A stretch of 64,000 nucleotides of DNA from Paenibacillus andongensis (GTDB lineage: Bacteria > Bacillota > Bacilli > Paenibacillales > NBRC-103111): positions 1,131,001 to 1,195,000 of the forward strand of contig NZ_CP104467.1 in NCBI RefSeq assembly GCF_025369935.1. The letters run 5' to 3'. Below are positions 10,010-17,576 of this stretch, one piece after another. Numbering within the stretch: position 1 is the first letter of the stretch; the number at the start of each line of letters is the position of its first letter. A program made the position numbers and the translations under genes. Under the pieces are notes generated by a model that was not told the DNA's origin, made no database searches, and saw only the letters and a program-made list of their open reading frames with translations.

Positions 10010-10043
10010 AGGAGCAGTTTGCCGCGGCAGCTGCTCCTTTTTG
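10010..10043 (+). terminator. Intrinsic terminator after the SLH gene
   Basis: Stem GGAGCAG ... CTGCTCC around a GC-rich loop, followed by TTTTT. A near twin lies at 13969-14007. Confidence 0.8.
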
Positions 10044-10124
10044 ATCAAATCAACCACTTCAAAACTTATTTGTCTCCTACCATAACCTGACTGGCTTAAA
10101 GGTTTGAAAAATACCCCAGAGCTC

Positions 10125-10694
10125 TTAATAATCTAGTAGACGTCCATTATCATTCCATTGACCGTACATTTTGTTTTCTCTCGTGTTTGTTATGAATTTG
10201 TCTAATCTGCTCCTAAATAATTCTGGCTGATTCTTATTGCTTTGTATCGTGTCGATCCGAACTCTTTTATAAAGATCTGGAAATGCCATGAAATTCTCAT
10301 ATACTTGCTTTTCCTCTTTTAGCCTTTGCTCTATAACCCTATCTAGTCTAAAAGATTTGTGATCCATATCAGGAAGAACCATTCTTCCTTCGTCTCTCAT
10401 TAACCCCATCTTTTCGAGGCGGCGGACTCGTTCTTTATTTAACTCAGTCCATGAACTTTTTTTACTTCTAGGAGAGAGTCTCTGAGCCAGCTCAGTTTCA
10501 GATATTTTCTTTTTGACTCCATCGATCCATCCAAAGCACAAAGCTTCCTCGACCGCGTCCAAATATAACAACATATCAGGAGTGGGCGTCATACTAACCA
10601 AGACCCAGCAAGACTTCTCAGTCTTACAATTTTCCTGAAGCCAAATCCTCAAATCTTCTCTCGATTTTGCTGGAATTAGAATTTCAATTTTCAT
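10125..10694 (-). CDS. YdeI/OmpD-associated family protein
   Basis: A 189-residue soluble protein matching the YdeI/OmpD-associated family: the N-terminal EILIPAKSREDLRIWL and ALCFGWIDGVKKK region, then a basic helical half with LSPRSKKSSWTELNKERV. Proteins of this family are linked to peptide and envelope stress but have no defined reaction. It begins 13 nt after the VOC gene stops on the same strand and has no clear ribosome binding site of its own, so translational coupling with the VOC gene is likely. Confidence 0.8.
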   Translation of the reverse strand: MKIEILIPAKSREDLRIWLQENCKTEKSCWVLVSMTPTPDMLLYLDAVEEALCFGWIDGVKKKISETELAQRLSPRSKKSSWTELNKERVRRLEKMGLMRDEGRMVLPDMDHKSFRLDRVIEQRLKEEKQVYENFMAFPDLYKRVRIDTIQSNKNQPELFRSRLDKFITNTRENKMYGQWNDNGRLLDY

Positions 10695-10707
10695 AGAGTA
10701 GAATGAG

Positions 10708-11172
10708 TTACTGTTTGTTGGAAATTACTCTATCAAGAAACTTATCTGCGTCACTATTGAATTTCCAGGAAACTCCAAACTTATCAACAAGCATTCCAAA
10801 GCATGAAGACCAAGGAGTATTTGATAACGGCATCATAACATTGCCACCAACAGACAAATTAGTAAAGTATTCTTCCAGTTTTTGTTTATCATCAATGACT
10901 AGACTAATAAGTATATTATTTCCTTTGACCAACTCACCTGTAACCATCTTCATTGAAGGCAAAATATCCGACATCATTATTTTCCCACCTGCGAATGCTA
11001 TTGAAGACTCCATGATCATATTTAGCTCATTTTCTGGCAATGGATAGTTTGGATCTTGTGGTAAATCTTTAAATTTTACTTTTTTTACTTCATTAGCATG
11101 TAAAGCCTCCGAATAAAATTCAATCACTTGTTCTGCAATTCCATCAAAATTTAAATAGGCAATAGCTGACAT
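10708..11172 (-). CDS. PhnB-like VOC (glyoxalase/bleomycin-resistance) protein
   Basis: ATG 11172 with TAGGAGG 8 nt upstream gives about 154 residues; an upstream in-frame start lies outside the ribosome-binding-site window. The sequence opens MSAIAYLNFDGIAEQVIEFY and shows the PhnB-like VOC pattern (FGMLVDKFGVSWKF near the end). VOC folds host metal-dependent isomerases and dioxygenases as well as drug-binding proteins; PhnB-type members mostly lack an assigned substrate. It is divergent from a WYL regulator, with a strong palindrome between them, and so is probably controlled by it. Confidence 0.8.
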   Translation of the reverse strand: MSAIAYLNFDGIAEQVIEFYSEALHANEVKKVKFKDLPQDPNYPLPENELNMIMESSIAFAGGKIMMSDILPSMKMVTGELVKGNNILISLVIDDKQKLEEYFTNLSVGGNVMMPLSNTPWSSCFGMLVDKFGVSWKFNSDADKFLDRVISNKQ

Positions 11173-11209
11173 AATGTAATACCTCCTTCTTGTGATAAAT
11201 GTAGTATAA

Positions 11210-11247
11210 TTCATAAAAGGTGACAGCCTAATGTCACCTTTTATGAA
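11210..11247. promoter_or_regulatory. Perfect 16-bp inverted repeat operator
   Basis: TTCATAAAAGGTGACA (11210-11225) is exactly mirrored at 11232-11247 across a 6-bp centre. It lies between the divergent VOC and WYL-regulator genes and abuts the -10 of the leftward promoter (TATACT on the minus strand). There is no T-run, so it is read as an operator, most simply for the adjacent regulator. Confidence 0.65.
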
Positions 11248-11273
11248 TAAAGCACAAAAAAAGAGGGCGGAAT

Positions 11274-12184
11274 ATGGAAAAGATTGAGAGGTTAATATCT
11301 ATAATCATGATATTGCTGAAAAAAGATATCGTTTCAACAAAAGAATTCACACACTTATTTAACGTTTCCAAAAGAACTATTCTTCGTGATATGGAAACAC
11401 TGAGTTTATCAAACATCCCAATCTATTCTATAAATGGAGTTAATGGTGGCTACCGTATTATGGATGAATATAAGTTTGATAAACGCCTCTTAAGTAGCTC
11501 CGACTTAGAGAATATATTAACTGCACTCGGCGGATTGGAACAAATTCTAATTAGCGAAGAAGTGGAAGTGACTATAAAAAAATAGAAGCAATGGTTAGCC
11601 CATTGTCTCTGAAAGGTTCAATTCAACTGTCATTTTATGATTGGGAGGGTCGGTCCGAGGTTCTTCAAACTTTGAAGACATGTCAAGAATCAATAATAAA
11701 GAGAAGGTTAGTTTCATTTGATTATATGGATAAAAATGGCATCACAACGAATAGAATTGTCGAGCCATATCAGCTTCATTTTAGCGAAACGAGTTGGTAT
11801 TTGAAAGGATTCTGTTTACATCGTATGAGATATAGAACATTTAAATTATCTAGGATCGATAATCTTAATATGGACGAAAAAACATTTAACCCTAGAGATT
11901 ATTTATTAGAACAAGAACATGAAGCGAGTTATCAACCGCAACTAGTCGCTATTAAGGCGTTGATTTCGCCTAGCATAAAAGATCAATTCATTGAAAGGTA
12001 CGGTCGCAAGAGTATTGAAAACTATAGTTCTGAATTTTTCTTAGCAACAATCTATGTTCCTCAAAACAGTATTGGATTTCAATTTTTAGCAAGTTTCGGT
12101 ACAAATCTAGAAATCGTAGAGCCCAAAACATATGTTGAAGACTTTCGAAATTATTTAAATAAAATGATGGAGAAATATTCTTAA
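11274..12184 (+). pseudogene. WYL-domain transcriptional regulator, split by a -1 frame change in an A7 run
   Basis: Residues 1-103 (start MEKIERLISIIMILLKK) form an HTH_11 winged helix. The frame then stops at TAG 11583-11585. The WYL half continues in the -1 frame from about 11582, including SFDYMDKNG and EPYQLHFSETSWYLKGFC, and ends at 12184. Restoring the frame gives about 303 residues, the normal length for YafY/WYL regulators. The break is at seven A residues (11576-11582) arranged as A AAA AAA in the zero frame, a classic slippery heptamer. It may be a real mutation, a sequencing error, or expressed through slippage; the WYL half shows no other damage. Confidence 0.75.
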
Positions 12185-12210
12185 AAAGGTCCCCTTTAAC
12201 ATCATGAAGC

Positions 12211-12251
12211 TAATAAGTACGGCATAATTGATGCCGTACTTATTAAAAAAT
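12211..12251. terminator. Bidirectional terminator between WYL regulator and hydrolase
   Basis: Perfect 15-bp stem TAATAAGTACGGCAT / ATGCCGTACTTATTA with a 5-nt loop, and A/T runs on both sides. A second, weaker hairpin (12269-12296) lies closer to the hydrolase stop. Confidence 0.8.
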
Positions 12252-12313
12252 AAATCTAAGACTATAAAAAAAGTCGGCCAAAAATGGTCGGCTTTTATAT
12301 GTATAGAGGAAAA

Positions 12314-13009
12314 TTATTTTACAAGTGTAAGCTGTTCCCCAGGCTGGAGAGCGAAGCCTTCGATTCCTTGCTCCTTCAGCTGTGCGGTGAAGGCTGCAGC
12401 ATTTTGCGCGATGCCCGGGAATGTGCTGTGATGAACCGGGATCACGTTCTTTGCTTGCAGCCACTTTGCTGCAATCAGAGCATCCTTAGGTCCCATTGTG
12501 TAAAAATCCCCGATCGGCAGTACCGCGTAATCAATATCGTGGAGCTCGCCGATCATTTTCATATCTCCGAACAAGGAGGTGTCGCCGGCATGATAAAGCG
12601 TAATTCCGTTCCAATCCATGACAAATCCGCCCGGCATGCCTGCATAGACGATGCTTTGGGACTCGTCGGATATGATAGAGGAGCTGTGGAACGCGTGAAC
12701 AAGCTTTGCTCTGGCAAATCCCAAGTCCGCAGTTCCTCCAATGTTCATTGCGATCGTCTTCAGGCCCTTCCAGGAATAATAGGTAGCGAGCTCAAAGGTG
12801 GCGACAATGGTCGCATCGTTAGCTCTGGCGATAGCTTCCGCATCAGCGGTGTGATCCGAGTGTCCGTGTGTAAGCAAGATGTATTGAACTTGAATGTCCT
12901 CGGCTTTCGCTTTGGCAACGGGATTGCCGCTCAGGAACGGATCGATGATGATTGAGTGCTCTCCATCCGAGATTTGAATGCAAGAGTGTCCGTGAAAAAT
13001 AAGGTTCAT
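12314..13009 (-). CDS. UPF0173-type metal-dependent hydrolase (metallo-beta-lactamase fold)
   Basis: 231 residues. HGHSCIQI is at the N-terminus, followed by IDPFLSGNP, the metal-binding HGHSDHT about residue 49, HAGDTS about residue 137 and VPVHH-like residues near the C-terminus. This is the UPF0173 pattern of small cytoplasmic metallo-beta-lactamase-fold hydrolases; the substrate is unknown. GGAGGAG lies just before the ATG. It is divergent from the PaaX-like regulator, and the intergenic repeats suggest shared control. Confidence 0.88.
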   Translation of the reverse strand: MNLIFHGHSCIQISDGEHSIIIDPFLSGNPVAKAKAEDIQVQYILLTHGHSDHTADAEAIARANDATIVATFELATYYSWKGLKTIAMNIGGTADLGFARAKLVHAFHSSSIISDESQSIVYAGMPGGFVMDWNGITLYHAGDTSLFGDMKMIGELHDIDYAVLPIGDFYTMGPKDALIAAKWLQAKNVIPVHHSTFPGIAQNAAAFTAQLKEQGIEGFALQPGEQLTLVK

Positions 13010-13040
13010 TTTATCTCCTCCATATACTATTTTTTATTCG

Positions 13041-13107
13041 TTTGACGACAACATGATTATATTTTTTATTTCTTTTGTTGTCAAATTTTATTTCTTTTGC
13101 TGTCAAA
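13041..13107. promoter_or_regulatory. Two 22-bp direct repeats plus an inverted half-site
   Basis: A 22-bp sequence ending TTTTGTTGTCAAA (13064-13085) is repeated directly next to itself at 13086-13107 with one mismatch. An inverted relative, TTTGACGACAACA, is at 13041-13053. Together these give three TGTTGTCAAA-like half-sites in the divergent promoter region of the hydrolase and the PaaX-like gene. They are probable operators for the PaaX-like protein. Confidence 0.6.
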
Positions 13108-13157
13108 CTATTGTAGTATGAGGGTAGCGAGTATTCTGGAAGGGGTTCAATAATCGA

Positions 13158-13949
13158 ATGCTGTCAATTGAGAAGCAGATACTTTTCCTGCTGACAAAAA
13201 AGCGTTGCATGCATGCTAAAGAATTAGTACAAATTTATACGAAGCGCGGCTATAAGGAGCAGTCGATCAGGAACGTTCTATCACGAATGAAGAAAGAAAA
13301 GTATATTCATGCGGAAGAGCGTTCCCTGTATTCCATTGTGGACAAAGGGGAGCAGTTTTTATCCTTCGTGAACCGGAAACCGTGGCAATACGATGTGGAT
13401 TGGAACCGCAAATGGTATTTCGTGCACTTCGAGGTACCGGAGTCGGAGAGGACAAGAAGGGATCAATTCCGTTTGCAGCTGCTGCAGCTTGGCTTCGGTC
13501 AACTGTATAAAGGCGTTTATGTCTCTCCTTGGGATTACAGCAAGCAGCTTTTGTCCTGGATTCATGCGGCCTCCATGGATGAATACGTCACTATCTCGGA
13601 AGCGTCGATTTTGTTCCGGGATATTACCCCCGAGCGAGCAGCTGACATTTGGCCTCTAGCCGACATCCATCGCCTGCATCAGGAGAAGTGGCAATGGTAT
13701 CAAGACGAATTCGTGCCGGCTTTGAATAAGGAAATCAGAGGCAGGATGGATCCCTTAGAGTTGTTTGTCCTTTATTTGCATGTCGGAGAGGTAATCAGCG
13801 AGATTAGCCTTAGGGATCCCATGCTTCCGGTGTCTCTGCTACCATACGATTGGATGGGGCACCGCGTAATCGCCGAGTTGTATCGTTCGTTTCAGTCGTT
13901 CGCTACTCTCATTCCCAGCTCTTCAAATTATTATCAATTTCTCGTGTAA
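13158..13949 (+). CDS. PaaX-like transcriptional regulator
   Basis: A 263-residue protein with the three-part PaaX layout: an N-terminal winged helix (residues 1-75, IRNVLSRMKKEKYI), a central Cas2/ferredoxin-like domain (WNRKWYFVHFEVPESERTRR, about 82-140), and a C-terminal helical domain. PaaX proteins are repressors of aromatic-acid catabolism, but no phenylacetate gene is nearby. Here the only neighbour is an UPF0173 hydrolase. The start at ATG 13158 has GGAAGGGG about 13 nt upstream. Confidence 0.8.
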   Translation: MLSIEKQILFLLTKKRCMHAKELVQIYTKRGYKEQSIRNVLSRMKKEKYIHAEERSLYSIVDKGEQFLSFVNRKPWQYDVDWNRKWYFVHFEVPESERTRRDQFRLQLLQLGFGQLYKGVYVSPWDYSKQLLSWIHAASMDEYVTISEASILFRDITPERAADIWPLADIHRLHQEKWQWYQDEFVPALNKEIRGRMDPLELFVLYLHVGEVISEISLRDPMLPVSLLPYDWMGHRVIAELYRSFQSFATLIPSSSNYYQFLV

Positions 13950-13967
13950 ATGCACGAGTTTAACAAG

Positions 13968-14007
13968 AAGGAGCAGTATTGCTGCGGCAGCTGCTCCTTC
14001 TTTTTTT
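13968..14007 (+). terminator. Intrinsic terminator after the PaaX-like gene
   Basis: AAGGAGCAG ... CTGCTCCTT stem with a long T-run. The stem sequence matches the terminator at 10010-10043. Confidence 0.85.
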
Positions 14008-14079
14008 ATTGAACAGGGTAATAGGAAAATATGAAAAATGAACGCTGGTAATCCCGAGTTTTTATCACATTTTAAAATA

Positions 14080-14097
14080 CTGGACTATTTGTTCCAG
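14080..14097. promoter_or_regulatory. TetR operator, site 1
   Basis: CTGGACTATTTGTTCCAG, an imperfect dyad just upstream of the TetR gene. It matches site 2 at 14731-14748, so the regulator probably represses itself. Confidence 0.7.
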
Positions 14098-14137
14098 AAA
14101 AGTTATACTGTTTTTCATAGCTAAGGAGGGGATAACC

Positions 14138-14713
14138 ATGGGGCGTTCCAAAGAGTTTGACAAAGCGCAAGTACTTCATAAGGCAATGTTAGTTTTTTGG
14201 GAAAAGGGTTACGAAGCGACGAGCATCCCGGATTTATTGAAAGCAATGGAATTAAGCAGATCAAGTTTGTACGAAACCTTTGTAGACAAAGAGACACTTT
14301 ATATTAAAGCAATACAACATTACAAAGCCACAAGACAAAAAAAGAGAAATCTCTTGGTCGATACGTCGTCTGCGAAAGTCGGAATTCGGCAGTATTTTGA
14401 GGAGCATATTACTTCCGCATTTGATGAGGATTTGCCCAAAGGATGCCTGATTACTAATGCAACTATTGGTTTGGATTCGCCGGATGAACAACTGCGTAAA
14501 TTGGTACAAGAGAGTTTCGAGGGATTGGAACAATCTTTTTATGAACTTTTAAGCAAAGGACAACAGTCAGGAGAAATCGACCCCAAAAAAGATGTTAAGG
14601 TTTTATCACATCTTTTGCTTAACCTTAATCATAGTATCAATGTAGTAGCCAAGGTGAAGACCGACAAAAAAATTACGTTTGACATGATGAACGCCGTAAT
14701 CGAGATGCTATAA
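14138..14713 (+). CDS. TetR/AcrR family regulator
   Basis: 191 residues. The N-terminal HTH (residues 8-55) contains [20 protein letters not shown] and [16 protein letters not shown], typical of TetR proteins. The C-terminal half carries [13 protein letters not shown], seen in the AcrR-type TetR_C subfamily. AAGGAGGGG precedes the ATG. The MFS pump gene follows 73 nt later, and matching operator dyads lie before both genes, so this is very probably the local repressor of the pump. Confidence 0.88.
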   Translation: MGRSKEFDKAQVLHKAMLVFWEKGYEATSIPDLLKAMELSRSSLYETFVDKETLYIKAIQHYKATRQKKRNLLVDTSSAKVGIRQYFEEHITSAFDEDLPKGCLITNATIGLDSPDEQLRKLVQESFEGLEQSFYELLSKGQQSGEIDPKKDVKVLSHLLLNLNHSINVVAKVKTDKKITFDMMNAVIEML

Positions 14714-14730
14714 GTATTTTTTTAATATTA

Positions 14731-14748
14731 CTGGAACGATTGTTCCTG
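14731..14748. promoter_or_regulatory. TetR operator, site 2
   Basis: CTGGAACGATTGTTCCTG lies between the TetR and MFS genes and shares its half-sites with 14080-14097. A second promoter for the pump under the same repressor is inferred. Confidence 0.7.
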
Positions 14749-14786
14749 AAATGATAGATTACTTGAGAAATAAAGGAGCACACACG

Positions 14787-15989
14787 ATGAGTTCAATCGA
14801 AAATCAAACAATAGAGAAACCTTTTTCGGCGTGGATTATACTCATTCTTGCTACAGCATGCGGAGTAATTGCCGCTAATCTTTACTATGCGCAGCCTTTA
14901 GTAGGACCTATTAGTTCGGCACTTGGCTTATCCGCTGGGGCAGCGGGCTTGATTGTTACACTTACTCAAATTGGTTACGGTATTGGATTGTTATTTATCG
15001 TACCATTGGGAGATATACTTGAAAACCGAAAACTTGTTGTTGTGTCCTTGCTAATCACTGCATTAGTTTTGGTTATTGCTGCTGTTGTCACAAGCTCTTA
15101 CCTTTTTCTATTAGCGTCCCTGTTTATCGGGCTGGGATCAGTCGCGGCTCAGGTACTCGTACCGTACGCAGCTCATCTTTCACCAGAGGCTACACGTGGA
15201 CACAATGTGGGGAACGTCATGAGCGGTTTGCTACTAGGCATCATGCTAGCGCGTCCAATTTCAAGTCTAGTGACGGAATTCTTGGGCTGGCGAGCTGTAT
15301 ATTACTTATCTGCGGGAGTGATTTTTTTTCTTGCTCTTGTATTGGTAATGGTGCTTCCTAAGAGGCAGCCGTTGACCACCTTACGATACCCTGCACTCCT
15401 TGGTTCTATGATACAGTTACTCAAAACAACACCAATTCTACGGCGTAGAGCTATCTACCATGCTTGTGTGTTCGGAACCTTTAGTTTGTTTTGGACTACG
15501 GTTCCTATGCTATTGACAAGCCCGACTTTCCAGTTTTCCCAAAAAGCTGTTGCACTGTTCGCATTTGTTGGGGTATCTGGTGCACTAGCTGCACCAGTGG
15601 CTGGCCGACTTGCAGATAGAGGATTGATTCGGCCCGCTACAGGAATTGCGTTAGCCTTGGTAATCATCTCGTTCATTTTACCCCTAATCATTCAAGGCGG
15701 TTCTACAGCCGCATTATTAACCTTGGCTGTTTCGGGCATTCTTTTAGACATGGGCGTATCGGCAAATCTAGTCCTTGGGCAGCGTGCTATTTTCTCATTG
15801 GGAGCAGAGTTTCGAAGCCGGCTTAACGGATTATATATGGCTATTTTCTTCGCGGGCGGCGCTATAGGTTCAGCTACGGGAGGATGGGCATTCGCCATGG
15901 GCGGCTGGAAAGCAGCGTTATTGATTGGAATAGCTTTACCGGTTATTGCTTTGCTTTATTATACGACAGAGAAAAGTGATAACCAGTAA
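14787..15989 (+). CDS. MFS efflux transporter
   Basis: ATG 14787 behind AAAGGAG gives 400 residues with about 12 hydrophobic segments. [11 protein letters not shown] after the first helix and GDILENRKL in the 2-3 loop are typical of YgaY/AraJ-like major facilitator proteins. It is a proton-driven exporter in the cytoplasmic membrane; the substrate is unknown. Control by the TetR protein just upstream is supported by twin operators. A weak AT-rich hairpin near 16065-16090 may end transcription. Confidence 0.85.
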   Translation: MSSIENQTIEKPFSAWIILILATACGVIAANLYYAQPLVGPISSALGLSAGAAGLIVTLTQIGYGIGLLFIVPLGDILENRKLVVVSLLITALVLVIAAVVTSSYLFLLASLFIGLGSVAAQVLVPYAAHLSPEATRGHNVGNVMSGLLLGIMLARPISSLVTEFLGWRAVYYLSAGVIFFLALVLVMVLPKRQPLTTLRYPALLGSMIQLLKTTPILRRRAIYHACVFGTFSLFWTTVPMLLTSPTFQFSQKAVALFAFVGVSGALAAPVAGRLADRGLIRPATGIALALVIISFILPLIIQGGSTAALLTLAVSGILLDMGVSANLVLGQRAIFSLGAEFRSRLNGLYMAIFFAGGAIGSATGGWAFAMGGWKAALLIGIALPVIALLYYTTEKSDNQ

Positions 15990-16133
15990 CATGCAAGATG
16001 AACAACTATGCACGCCAGACTTTATTCGTTAACGTATTTTTCCATCTTCATATTTCAATATAAAAAAATCGCCATGAAAAAGGTGGTTTTTTTCAATTTA
16101 TACCCTATCTTCACTAATCTTTATTTAACTGTA

Positions 16134-16270
16134 TTAATACTCACTCTCTTCCGCACCAAACAAATCCCGAGATGTGCTCAAAAGCTTTTTGGCTACGTGG
16201 CGATCTGCAACTTGGAGTTTGTTTAAGATATTCGTGACATGATTGGCGATAGTTTTCACACTCAATTGAA
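16134..16270 (-). pseudogene. C-terminal LuxR-type HTH fragment
   Basis: The minus strand encodes LSVKTIANHVTNILNKLQVA followed by about 20 residues and a stop at 16134-16136. This is the recognition-helix end of a LuxR/NarL helix-turn-helix. The N-terminal part is missing: at 16268-16271 the sequence passes directly into the truncated surface gene A. It marks a recombination junction and is not an expressed regulator. Confidence 0.65.
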
Positions 16271-17398
16271 GTGCTTTTCAAAGGGACTGAGCTTCATTTT
16301 GACGATGCGCAGCCTATCGTGAAAGACGGCCGCACGCTTGTCCCCTTCCGCAAACTGTTTGAAACCCTAGGTTTTACGGTGCGATGGGTGGAAGAGGGAG
16401 CTGTCCGGAAGGCGATCGGAACGAAGAACGGCCTCTCCATTGAATTGACGATCAATAATACGAATGCAGTCGTAAACGGAAAAGCTGTCGCTCTGGACGT
16501 ACCTGCTCAAATCATTGACGGTAGTACGATGGTGCCATTGCGCTTCGTGTCAGAGAGCAGCGGCTACCATATTGCTTTCTCCAGCAGCGGCAATGTTTGG
16601 ACGATTCGGATCGAGGACGCAGCCCCTGGTACGAGTCCGGATCCGGTTCCGACACCAGTTCCGACACCTGAACCAACACCGGTACCAACGCCAGCACCAA
16701 CACCGGTGCCCGTACCATCTGCAGGGGAAGTTGAACCCTACGTCGTAAAAGGGTATTTACTTAACGAGCATGGCAAACCGATAACGGGAGTTACGATCAA
16801 TGCGGATAACCTACTGCTTTATGACAGCAACATGCAAGGGGAAACCGACGAGAATGGATTCTATCGGATTGAATTGGCACATGTTCCCGCAACTTGGCGC
16901 ATGACTACGAGATTCTCCCTCGATTATAACGGCAAGCAACTCGATTTCTGGTTAACGGCTGACGGCGATAAATCGTTCGCCGGGAGCACAGGGGCCATTC
17001 GTAATTTTACTTTGAAGGATGTCGTAGGGCATATTGAAATCCATCCCGATTTTTGGTCGATTCCCGATAGCTTGCAGCAATTCGATACGACTGACCTGGA
17101 AATTACGCTAACGCCAGTCGGGCCGTTATTTGACGGCAGCGCAGGCCAAACGATAACGAAGTACGCAGAGGCACTCAAGACAGGCGGTCACGGATTGGAT
17201 AATATACCGCTCGGCCGGTATAAAATGTCGGCCAGATGGATGCCGGAGGGGCACGAGCCAATGCCTATGCTGGTACGCGTCACAGGCACCGGTAAATTTG
17301 TCCCGTCTATCGAATTCGATTTTAATAACATACTGGGGGGAGGTTCCATCTTCGTTAACGCACTTGACGCCAAGCTCGATAGTCCTGCCGGAAACTAG
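16271..17398 (+). pseudogene. Surface protein copy A, 5'-truncated
   Basis: The sequence from 16271 to 17398 is nearly identical to 18357-19496 of copy B. It covers the copper-amine-oxidase N-terminal-like domain ([17 protein letters not shown] to GNVWTIRIE), a Pro-Thr linker and the C-terminal domain (EPYVVKGYLL onward). It lacks the signal peptide, the N-terminal domain, the promoter and a ribosome binding site. The linker is 12 bp shorter than in B. Without a secretion signal it is very unlikely to be functional, but it can serve as a donor for recombination with B and C. Confidence 0.85.
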
Positions 17399-17412
17399 TT
17401 ATTGAACATGCC

Positions 17413-17448
17413 CAGCCTTTCCTATTTGGAGAGGCTGCCATTATTTTG
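17413..17448 (+). terminator. Hairpin after surface gene A
   Basis: CAGCCTTTCC / GGAGAGGCTG stem followed by a short T-rich run. An identical hairpin follows gene B at 19511-19546. Confidence 0.6.
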
Positions 17449-17451
17449 AGG

Positions 17452-17576
17452 GATCATTTCCCGAAATTACCTGTGGAAACTTCCCGAAGCAGCAGGAAGA
17501 TCTACTCTTCAAAACAGGAATACAGGTTTGTTATGTTTATTACAAGAAATCGAAATCAAATGGAGGGAAAAGTATA
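17452..17576 (+). promoter_or_regulatory. Surface-protein leader, copy 2 (gene B)
   Basis: Nearly identical to 19550-19673 and homologous to 1812-1936. It contains a CTTCC...GGAAG stem, TTGTTATGTTTATTAC in place of the perfect -10 of copy 1, and TGGAGGG 8 nt before the ATG. It is probably the promoter and 5' UTR. No known riboswitch consensus was recognised in it. Confidence 0.6.

Noticed and set aside
17452..17576. Known riboswitch (cyclic di-GMP or di-AMP) before the surface genes
   Set aside because: Only a short CTTCC/GGAAG stem is seen. The conserved cores of those riboswitch classes are absent, so it is left as an unassigned leader.
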